Source: Megalonaias nervosa
Lineage: Eukaryota; Mollusca; Bivalvia; Unionida; Unionidae
DNA: 64,000 bases
Direction of reading: 5' to 3'
Assembly (NCBI GenBank): GCA_016617855.1
Contig: JAECUM010009493.1
Span: 57,309-121,308, forward strand
Part shown: positions 56,460-64,000 of the stretch, piece after piece
Layout: each line of letters starts with the position of its first letter
Position numbering within the stretch: position 1 is the first letter of the stretch
The notes under the pieces: model-generated
Told to the model about the DNA's origin: nothing
The model's input: the letters and a program-made list of their open reading frames with translations, nothing else
Databases searched by the model: none
Program-made: the position numbers and the translations under genes

Positions 56460-59400
56460 CTTTCACAGGTTCATTTCGATCAGGGTATGGTGAAATCCAC
56501 AGGAGTCTGCTCAGTTTTGGATGACATCCGTAGGGTGGTAGCCACATGGTTTCATAACGGTGACATCCACCATGTGAAAAGTGAAAAGATGTATGATGAT
56601 GAGTGGCATCGCTTTTGTGTTCACTTCTCCTTGTGAGTCTCGGTATTCATAACTGTAATTTTTAGGACTGCCACTAGCAAAACTCAGACTCTTGTCATCG
56701 GGATGTTCGTCTGTCCAGGCTCCTAAACGGTCTCCTTCGATGTCAGGGTGACAGTGACCCAGCAATTGATGTAGATGCAATTGTCCATGTCAAAATACAG
56801 TACATGATCTCCTAACTGGTGTAAAGCTTTGTACAATTTTAAGCGAGCATGGGCTGTCACGTAGGCTGCAATGATGACATTTCCAAATTCGTCAGCTTCT
56901 ACAAAGTCCAGTTCTTCTTCGTAATTGACTAAGATCAAGTCCTCATGAAGGACGTCCACGTGTTTCATGTATTTGGTTTTGTCGTGAATCATCTGGAAGT
57001 AGTGAGAAGGTTCTGTCAAATACTCCTTCTTGGGTAAACACTGTCGTTGTGCCATTTTGCCCCACAGCAATTCAACATCACTTTGGCAAATGATCGCCTT
57101 CCTTCATTTTTCTCCACATGGTCTAAATTGATGCCTTCCTGTTCCCAGTATTTTTCTTTGAATTTCTTTTGGTCTTCGGGAGTGTGGCACCAGGAAGGAT
57201 GGCAGCTGGCTTCTTGTTTCAGTTTTAAAAAGGCATTCACGTTGTCCGCGAAAATACCTTTCTGAGTCTTGTCGCCCTTGTGGTATTTTTCTGTCCTGGG
57301 GAAAGTGGTAAATTTTGTATGCTTCTAACAGTTGGTATCCCAAGTCCAGAGCTTTGAACAATTCCACGCTGACCCACGTTCCCGTTAAGGCATGTTCTTC
57401 GCGAGTGTGCTGACAAGGTCAGTCTTGGTTGCACATTTCGGCACAAGTACGACACAAGGGAAACATCAGTTTTCCTTGGCAATGGTGAGGTAAAATGGGA
57501 TGGTACAAGTACGTGGGATGCAAGACTTTACATTTAATCAATCCTTCGTATTGTCGAATGTTGTCATGGTCTATGTGTTCCGTCAGCAATTGTGGGTGCT
57601 CTGCGGAAAAGTGACAGTATTTGCACACATAAGGATACAGTGAACACATGTCCAAGTATTTGATTTCTTCTCCTTTCTCCTCGTCGGCTTGGTACAGCAA
57701 ACAGGTGGCATTCGTCCGTCCTCCATACTAGCTGTCCCTCGGGTTCAGTGGGTCCACCAGCTTGTAACTTTCCACGATGCATTTAAACTCGGGATCGGTT
57801 TTCAATCGGTGATCATACTTGCGTTCCCACATTTCCACCACTTGGTATTCTTGCTGTTCTAACTTCAATCACCGCAAACAAGTGGCCTGATACAAGTCTT
57901 CCATAGTCCGTTGTAAAAACTGATTTTTAGTGCCACGTTGAGGGTAACAGATGGGACAACTGTGAAATAAGCACCCTTTAAACTCGTACACAATATTAGG
58001 GTTTTCTAAGTCCCAGCCATACACCAAATATGTTCTGATGGTCTTTTTGCCTCCTCCATTGTGAGCATGTTGGGTCCATTTGTCTTCCTTGTCGCACAAG
58101 TAATGTAACCAGCATAGGGCTTTGAACAAGTATTGGCATTTGACAAAATTGGTAGCATTTCTTCCAGAAAGTCAAAGGGATCCGAGGTGCGAGTCTGGTA
58201 CCAAGCGTAGAAAGCTTCTCGTTGTTCGGTGCGCATGTTGTCGGGGTCATAGTAGTGAGCCTCAGGCAAATGGGGTAGAATGGCATGTTGATTGGCTTCG
58301 GTATTGTAAAGGTGCGGAAAATAGCCTTTGACCATTTCTGTCATTCCAAACGTTTCAGGCATTCGACTCAAAGGCACGGCCAAGTAACTCATTGAATCTT
58401 TAAACTGCACTTGGCCCACTTGCATAGAAATGATTCTGGCTCAATTCAAAGTGACTTTAGGACGTTCAGTACTTTGTTTTGTATAGTATCTCAAACGAAA
58501 CTGTCCATCGTATCTGGAGAAATTGTGAGCCATCACCGTGGCATAGCGATGACAATCTCCGCAACGTTCGATGTCCTCATGGCTACACGTCTCGTCAATG
58601 TGCTCTAAGATCCATTGGGCGAAATCAGCCAGCGTGTTCGGTCCTCGAAAGATTTTTCATGTCCTCCAGGAATCTTGCTACAGTAAGGGCAATGACTAAA
58701 GATAGGCTCTTGGATGCACTTCTCGCACGCTCGATGAACCACGCAGAAATTAGGAATGTGAATACCAGTCTCTTGCATTCATTCGAAATTGAAAAAGATG
58801 AAATTCTCTTTCTTCTATTCATCTTCCTCTTCGTGTTTGGAATGGTATTTTTGAATTTAGCATTTGTGTTCCAAGTCTACGATTTGGTGACAAATGTGAC
58901 ATCGTTTCTTTCCTGAACATACGTGTGCCTTAGAATTATTGGTATGTATCACTTGTCCACAAGCTGGGCACAATCTCAGGAGCTGACAAGCACTTTTCCG
59001 CTGTGAACCTTGCGTTTTCAGATGTTGTCGGTAACAGGTCAGACTGACAAAAATGCGCTGACAAGCTGGGCAATGCACTCGTTCTTGTCCTTCGTCCAGA
59101 TAGGGTTTAGAGGCCAAACATCCCGAGCATTTCGATCCACAATGCTTGTGTTGCTCTTGGTTATTATAGCCAATGTCACATTTCTCACAGTAATAACCGT
59201 ATCCCAGGAATCCGATGATACTGGTAATGGCATCGAAATGTTCATCGTGATGATAGACGTGAATGTATTTTCCGTCTTTGAAATTTTTGCCTCGAAACAA
59301 GAGGTCCGAGCACTTTTTGCGAGTGCACTTTCAAGGTGTAGTGTGGAGCCATCTGGAAATTTTTGCATTTCAGGAATGCCACAAGCGGTGTCTTTGGATA

Positions 59401-60203
59401 TCCCCACTAGCTCTAACAGGAGTTCTGCTTCTCTTCGTTGTTTAGCTCAAATTGTTTTCCAGGCTCTTTTCCATTCTGCCATGTCGTTCTTGTCGGCATA
59501 CGTTCATCCCACCACGATGGCTCGGAGCTAAACACATCTGGTCTTGAGGATTGTTAATTTGAATGAGGCTACGCTTGATGCTGCGAAGGTTGTCCACCAA
59601 TAATACCTTTTTGCGCTGTCCGGTCCCTTGGGGAAAAGAAACATGGGCCATGAACAGTGTCGTTTTTCCGCTGGTGATGTGAAACTTGTCGTTGGATTGC
59701 TGTATGTGTTGAATCTTGTCGATGACTTTGGAAGGTGTCAATTCTGCTGGGCTGCTAAACTCGATCCAAACGGGGGATTTCAAACTGTCGTAATGAATGG
59801 AAAGTCTCAAGTGGTCATCTTCTTTGGCTTCACATTGCTGTTTCAGTGTGGTTAACAAAGAATCCCACACATCGGTGATGAACCCCTCTGCTTTCTGCAA
59901 CAGTACATTGGACTTGAAATCTTTAAGTTTCACCATGTACATGTAGGCCGTGGTTCTAAATTTTCTAGAGGAGCGTTTGTCCGTTTCTCAAATGTGGAAG
60001 TACTTTTCAGGGTTTACTGGTGGTGATGGCAGACTTTGGCTGGGTGTACGATCTCTGGGTCTGGATTCTGGCTCACTCATGTCATCTTCAAAATCACTGG
60101 CATGAATTTGAGCCAAGACTTCAGCTACTGTGCGAGGCGACAAGTCATGTTTCTGCCTCTTACTTTCTTCTCCTTTCTTCATGAAATGATGCGATCGTTT
60201 CAT
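56460..60203 (-). pseudogene. Polinton protein-primed DNA polymerase B, heavily frameshifted
   Basis: The replicative polymerase, about 1250 codons, spread over many minus-strand frames. Order: N terminus (59988-60203, basic then acidic), 59442-59942, a zinc-ligand region with repeated CxxC pairs (58857-59300), exonuclease-side blocks (58006-58425; 57869-58129 with 'VYGWDLENPNIVYEFKGCLF'), motif A YLDMCSLYPYVCKY (57617-57658), a motif B-like LWGKMAQRQ (start of 56723-57070) and motif C YFDMDN (56780-56797), where the usual YxDTDS keeps both Asp. At least six frame changes are needed, so it is dead. Divergent promoter at 60204-60330. Confidence 0.88.
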
Positions 60204-60239
60204 CTTGACTGCAAAAAGTCAAATGACTACATTTGAAAT

Positions 60240-60300
60240 GCCACAGACACCTTTATATTCATGTCAGGGTCAGTGTATATATGAAGGGCTAGTGCCTTCC
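60240..60300. promoter_or_regulatory. Divergent promoter between polymerase (-) and zinc-knuckle gene (+)
   Basis: The minus strand has GAATATAAAGGTGTC near 60250-60264, about 50 nt before the polymerase ATG at 60203. The plus strand has GTGTATATATGAAGG near 60270-60285. Two TATA boxes back to back fit divergent transcription. Confidence 0.6.
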
Positions 60301-60412
60301 CTCCCAGTATTCATTTCACTCTCAAACTGACCAGCACGATGGAAGAGCCAACACAGAACTTCTGATCAGAGCTTTGTAAGGTGTCATATGAAAGTTTTTT
60401 TCAGACAAGTCG

Positions 60413-60688
60413 ATGGACTACTTGCCCTCCTTTCGAGATAAAAGTCAAGATACTTGCTATATCTGTCAGAAGAAAGGGCATTGGGCTACAGAATGTCCAG
60501 ACCATCAAAAAAGCAAGACAGGTGTCAACAGAGACAAAAGTCAAGATACCTGTTATCACTGTCAAGAGAGAGGACATTGGTCTTCAGACTGCCCTAAGAA
60601 ACAACAGAAGCAGGAGGAAGAAGAAGAAGAAGAGATGCCCTCGGCAAAGGAAGAACCCCGACACGTTCAAAAAGAGAAGAAAAGATGA
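60413..60688 (+). CDS. Double CCHC zinc-knuckle protein of the Polinton
   Basis: A 91-residue intact frame with two retroviral-type knuckles, CYICQKKGHWATEC (about 15-28) and CYHCQERGHWSSDC (about 47-60), each preceded by the same 'DKSQDTC' lead, so the module was duplicated. It then has a Gln/Glu run and a Lys-rich tail. Such knuckles bind single-stranded nucleic acid. An upstream ATG at 60340 gives only a seven-codon frame. AATAAA at 60743-60748 would end the transcript. It is transcribed away from the polymerase gene. A gag-derived or CNBP-like origin is possible. Confidence 0.75.
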   Translation: MDYLPSFRDKSQDTCYICQKKGHWATECPDHQKSKTGVNRDKSQDTCYHCQERGHWSSDCPKKQQKQEEEEEEEMPSAKEEPRHVQKEKKR

Positions 60689-60742
60689 TGAGAAAAAAGT
60701 GAGGAAGAGAAGAAGGAAAAACCTGTGAAAGTGAAGAAATTC

Positions 60743-60748
60743 AATAAA
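60743..60748 (+). terminator. Poly(A) signal AATAAA of the zinc-knuckle gene
   Basis: AATAAA lies 55 nt after the stop codon at 60688, on the coding strand. The stretch 60749-60998 has no supported gene. Confidence 0.55.
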
Positions 60749-60998
60749 CAGAGATTGAATGAAAAAAGGTACAGAAGAAGTCTATGAACTTTTTTAAAGT
60801 GTTGTGTTGTGACATTGGATTGTAAAATTTGTACCAGAATAGACCAGACTGAAAAAACTTAAATGTCTCCTGGTTTTGATTTTTAGAATAAGGGCCTACA
60901 CTCATGCACTCACACACGTACATCATGGTAAAAAAGTGATTTCAAGTTTTAATTGATTGAGGCAAAATGAATACTATCTCCTTTTGAAAGAAGTGGGT

Positions 60999-61014
60999 GG
61001 CCCTGAAAAGGACC
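60999..61014 (-). terminator. Histone-type 3' stem-loop, internal copy
   Basis: Minus strand CCCAAC-GGTCCTTTTCAGGGCC-ACCCACTT: six-pair stem with one G-U, loop UUUC, and the exact ACCCA 3' flank typical of animal histone mRNAs. TTTCAAAAGGAGA follows as a purine-rich downstream element. It lies 39 nt beyond the second stop (61054) of the coiled-coil gene. Confidence 0.8.
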
Positions 61015-61053
61015 GTTGGGTGTTTGTTTTTTTTTATAAAAAAAAAAACCAAC

Positions 61054-61668
61054 TCAGGAACGAGAAGCAATCAGCTTTAACTGCCTTAAGCCTTTGTCAC
61101 AGCCAAGGCCAACTTCTGGACCTGCTCCTGGCACTGATTGGGTAGAAATCACTAGGGTGGGTATCTCAGGCGTAGTAACAGAGTTGGGCTGTTTGGCTCG
61201 GGAAGGTCTTTTTCTCTTGGGTCATAATAAAGAAGTCTGATGCATTTGTTTCAGACTTTTTAACTCTGCCAAAATGTCCAAGAGTACCATTACCGTTTGA
61301 CTTTCACTGTTCTCCTTCTCTCCTAGACCTTGTTTCTTCTCTGTTTCTTCTTCTTCCTGTTGTTTCCTTCTTGCCTCTTCTTCTTCTCGCTGTTGCTGTT
61401 CAAGGAGAAAAGCTTGTTCTGCTTCTTTCTGCTGTTGTAAAAATTTCTCCAGTTCTTCTTTCTGTCTCTGTTTAAAATCCTCAATGTGTGGTAAAGAAGG
61501 AGAAGGTAGTGAAGGTGCTGGTACCAGAACAAATTCTTGCAAAGAAAAGGGCAAATCCACTAAATCCCAATTGAAATCGACCTCTTCTGGAAGTAGGTTA
61601 GTGTTGACTTTGGTAGCCGCTGCTATGCCATCGCTTCTCATCTCCATGGCTGGTACACCCCAATTCAC
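61054..61668 (-). pseudogene. Polinton coiled-coil protein (right end) with in-frame TGA
   Basis: The frame starts MNWGVPAMEMRSDG at 61668, has an acidic part (LLPEEVDFNWDLVDLPFSLQ), then a long Gln/Glu/Lys coiled coil (KQRQKEELEKFLQQQKEAEQ) and 'MVLLDILAELKSLKQMHQTS', and meets TGA at 61222. The same frame continues without a shift through a nuclear-localisation-like PKRKRPSRAKQ to TGA at 61054 (205 codons in all), which fits the stem-loop 39 nt later. TATA (CTATATACC, 61747-61754) and a CRE (TGACGTCA, 61761-61768) lie upstream. Function unknown. Confidence 0.6.
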
Positions 61669-61746
61669 TGTCTTCTTAATTTCCGTAATATTTCAAAAAA
61701 CAATGTCGCATCGATTCACTGTGCACAGATGCTAGCGCACCCACCG

Positions 61747-61884
61747 GTATATAGGGAATGTGACGTCACCGGTAACTCTCTTCAGATTGGAAGACATACT
61801 CCACAAAGAGACTGAATTTTGTAATGCGTGTTGGGATTGGTGAAACAACTCAATCCGTTTCAGTCCGGTCTTCCACTATAAATA
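61747..61884. promoter_or_regulatory. Divergent promoter with CRE at the right end
   Basis: Between the minus gene (ATG 61668) and the plus gene (ATG 61966) lie TATATA at 61748-61753, the palindromic CRE TGACGTCA at 61761-61768 and, on the plus strand, TATAAATA at 61877-61884. A further TGACGTCA is at 62435-62442 in the right TIR (TGATGTCA in the left). Confidence 0.6.
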
Positions 61885-61965
61885 AACGCGGTTCACTTCG
61901 TTCCCTTCACCTGTTCTCGTCACAAGATGTAGACAAACGTTGAATCCCCTACTCTCGTATCGTCA

Positions 61966-62160
61966 ATGCTGTTCCCTACGGACTTACCCAAGTATGTTAA
62001 ATCATCATGGACCATCATCCGGATCACCGAGACGAGTGTTTGGAAAAGGAGGATTTATGTGGAGAGACAAGGCTGTCTGAAGCGAGTCGTCATCTAAGGT
62101 CCAGAGGTTAGACGAAGTTTAAGAAAGAGAAAAAGATCAGTGAGATGCCCTCTATGTTAA
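61966..62160 (+). pseudogene. Small basic Polinton protein with one in-frame stop
   Basis: ATG at 61966, 82 nt after TATAAATA. The first 43 codons (MLFPTDLPKYVKSSWTIIRI, then Arg/Lys-rich) end at TAA 62095-62097. The same frame runs on for 20 codons with the basic cluster RRSLRKRKRS and ends CPLC at TAA 62158-62160, 28 nt before the right stem-loop. A tiny, strongly basic protein near the end of an adintovirus-like element could be a DNA-condensing core protein. That is inference from charge and place. Confidence 0.45.
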
Positions 62161-62180
62161 CGGAATGGTGTTAACATAAA

Positions 62181-62635
62181 AAACCAAAGGCCCTTTTCAG
62201 GGCCACTTTATATGCCTCAAAAAGATTTATTCTTTTTTGCCTAAAGAATTTTTTAGTCTGTTGTATAATTTTAAATGTGATAGATTGATGTTCATCAATC
62301 TATGGTTGTGTTAATATGTCTCTGTCTCTAACCATGTTTCTATGTCTCTATCTCTACTGTATTTGTCCCTTTCTAGGGTAGCCACGCATATTAAGGTCAG
62401 CCACTTGCAACATTGTTGCCAGTGTCCAGTACCGTGACGTCACCCGTTCTATTTTCCCTTGAGGCTAAACAGTCCCACCCTATTCATTTTCTGTTTTGAG
62501 ACTATAGTACAACCCCCCTAAATTTAAGATAGAAGTCTACGTGAAGCTATACATTTTAAGGCTACATCGTCCCACGGGGGAGGGGGGTCTGAAATGTATT
62601 TTCCCATTGAGTCTATATCGTTTCCCTTCACTACT
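62181..62635 (-). repeat. Polinton terminal inverted repeat, right
   Basis: The mirror of 41348-41799, ending ...CCCATTGAGTCTATATCG...TTCACTACT before the TSD ATCAAT. It holds a perfect 24-bp palindrome ATAGATTGATG-TT-CATCAATCTAT (62280-62303) and a CRE (62435-62442). Confidence 0.92.
62189..62204 (+). terminator. Histone-type 3' stem-loop, right TIR
   Basis: Plus strand AAACCAAA-GGCCCTTTTCAGGGCC-ACTTTAT: perfect six-pair stem, UUUC loop and CCAAA lead, 28 nt after TAA at 62160. CTCAAAAAGATTTATTC follows 11 nt later. Confidence 0.85.
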
Positions 62636-62641
62636 ATCAAT

Positions 62642-63359
62642 ATCATCTCTTGTCCCTCCACCATCCTAATGTATCAAATTTTAAAAAAATCACAAATTTA
62701 ATTTCTGCTCAACAACTTTTTAAGAACATATGGATTGGTAAGGAATTTGGTATAAGGTTTTATCTGAAATAGATATAGACCAACTCTGATTTTCATTGAT
62801 TTTTGTTAAAAGTCTTCTCTTACATCATGAAATTCATTTTGAAGAACTTAATGGAGCTAACCAAAACAATTTTGATATATGGCCTTATGCTAAGTTAGCA
62901 TAGTCAGGTGCTATTATCCATTTGTAATAACATTTAATTAAGTAACATCCCTTGTTTGATTATGAAGTTTGCCACTTCATTCCTTTTTTCATTCAATATA
63001 TACCCCATATGTCGGCCAATTCTGTGCATCGGGTAATTCTGTGCAACGACACAGTTTATGTAAACATTGGATCACATGTTATTTTTGGTCAAAATTCCAT
63101 TTTGTATCAAGAAAGAACGATCGTAATTTAATTAAGGAAAGTGATAGTCATAAAGTGTACAAAAATATACCACATTTTGACTCAAAATGCATATGAAAAT
63201 GGGATTTCTAAATGTCAACATGCAGACCCACTCCATGACCTTCTTCAACCTGTAACCCAGGAAATTCTATTTACTATGTATCTTTTAAAATCATACAAAT
63301 AAATACATTATATAAAAGATGGAAATGTATACCTTAAAACAATTCTGCATCTTAACTCA
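62642..63359. other. Non-coding flank right of the Polinton
   Basis: AT-rich host DNA with no gene, repeat or transposon end that I recognise. Confidence 0.6.
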
Positions 63360-63750
63360 TTAACCCCTGGTGCCGCATTTATGTGGCAGGAGGTAGTATC
63401 CTACTTCCGAGCTCTGTAGCGTCAAGGTCATGTATGATACACCAAAGTGGGTGGTATTATAGAAAGATAGACAGATGTAGCTCTACAATGATACCAAATA
63501 ATCTGGACGTTCTAGCTGCACTACAAATTACAGAGGGTAAAACGTAATTTTTTAGACCCGAGTTTTTTACCACTCAAAATTCGCCCGAGGTCGGAATCCG
63601 ATTTTGTGTCCGGATTTTAGACCTTTTGGCCTCAGATCTAAGGCAGACCGGTCTGAACTGCACACAGACAGGCAAACCTTTGCAAAAAGTAGGATATGGT
63701 GGGCATTTGGAATAAAGAGTGGTCTCAATATGAAAATAATGGGTCCGTTT

Positions 63751-63800
<50 letters not shown>

Positions 63801-64000
63801 AAAATAAAAAAATCCAACTTTTACCCTTCTGCTCATGCGTGAGCAAAATAACCAATGAACAACAATGTTTGTAACTCAACTAGGCATTAGGTTAACCAGA
63901 AATCTCTTGAAGTCGATGTATTAGGATGTATTCAGAAATAGCCCCCAAAATGTGTTTCCTACTCGCATTTCAGGCGAAAATGACAAAAACCTCCAGGGGT
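63360..64000. mobile_element. Possible piggyBac-type non-autonomous element, cut by the window edge
   Basis: TTAACCCCTGGTGCCGCATT at 63360 looks like a TTAA-targeted terminus. The window ends with CCTCCAGGGGT, which would be the inverted right terminus if TAA followed. In between, no open frame is seen beyond a homopolymer: 45 consecutive A residues at 63754-63798. Confidence 0.4.

Larger units (their letters stand above)
41348..62635. mobile_element. Maverick/Polinton (adintovirus-like) element, 21.3 kb, degenerate
   Basis: A self-synthesising DNA transposon or endogenous virus-like element bounded by TIRs of about 450 bp and a 6-bp TSD. Recognised parts, mostly minus strand, left to right: coiled-coil gene pair, adenovirus-type protease, major capsid protein, core-like small protein, minor capsid protein, two-helix membrane protein, chromodomain integrase, conserved small ORFs, ATPase fragment, several unknown genes, a BIR domain, protein-primed DNA polymerase B, then a CCHC zinc-knuckle gene (+), a coiled-coil gene (-) and a small basic gene (+). 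Nearly all core genes carry stops or frameshifts. Later insertions are a SINE (44927-45217) and a piggyBac (right end 56223). It is a dead copy with intact ends. Confidence 0.95.

Noticed and set aside
58479..58916. Plus-strand 145-codon ORF with hydrophobic end
   Set aside because: It is antisense to the polymerase gene, whose recognisable motifs are on the minus strand.
59010..59531. Plus-strand 173-codon ORF
   Set aside because: It is antisense to the cysteine-rich part of the Polinton polymerase and has no recognisable motif.
63567..63879. Two minus-strand frames with poly-Phe
   Set aside because: They exist only because of the 45-base A/T homopolymer and have no other support.

Overview
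This is animal nuclear DNA, most likely from a bivalve mollusc (about 0.6; lophotrochozoan about 0.8). It is AT-rich, with long introns, tRNA-derived SINEs, minisatellites, (AT)n arrays, pogo- and piggyBac-type DNA transposons, a Gmr1-like LTR retrotransposon and a full-length Maverick/Polinton. I cannot name the species.

Layout. From 1 to 15.4 kb there is no supported gene: only minisatellites, three SINEs, a small inverted-repeat (MITE-like) family and a solo LTR. From 15.4 to 38.3 kb lie two very large minus-strand exons of one host gene, a chondroitin sulfate proteoglycan 4 (CSPG4/NG2, fly kon-tiki) orthologue. Exon 33693-38309 carries two laminin-G domains, an EGF-like piece and CSPG repeats 1 to 10. 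Exon 15386-18051 carries the rest of repeat 10, repeats 11 to 15, the transmembrane helix and a cytoplasmic tail ending in the PDZ ligand QYWV. The 15.6-kb phase-1 intron between them holds a pogo-like element (19013-21252), a 6.6-kb Gmr1-like Ty3/gypsy element (21429-28044, TSD GTATC) whose integrase lies before the reverse transcriptase, and several tandem repeats. The signal-peptide exon was not found.

A 2.3-kb pogo/Tigger-like element (38979-41309) follows. Only 32 bp further on, a 21.3-kb Polinton/adintovirus-like element begins (41348-62635, TIRs about 450 bp, 6-bp TSD ATCAAT). It carries remnants of a chromodomain integrase, protein-primed DNA polymerase B, adenovirus-type protease, major and minor capsid proteins, a packaging ATPase fragment, a two-helix membrane protein, basic core-like proteins, a BIR (IAP) domain and a double CCHC zinc-knuckle protein. 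Most genes carry stops or frameshifts. A SINE sits in the major capsid gene and a piggyBac transposon interrupts the BIR gene.

The most unusual observation is that genes at both ends of the Polinton finish in a histone-type 3' stem-loop (GGCCCU-UUUC-AGGGCC): three good copies and one degenerate copy. Each lies about 28 to 56 nt after a stop codon and is followed by a purine-rich tract resembling the U7 snRNA-binding histone downstream element. This suggests that part of the element's transcripts used the host's replication-dependent, non-polyadenylated histone mRNA pathway. The element also shows a shared TATA-plus-GTGATC promoter module and operon-like packing of its virion genes.
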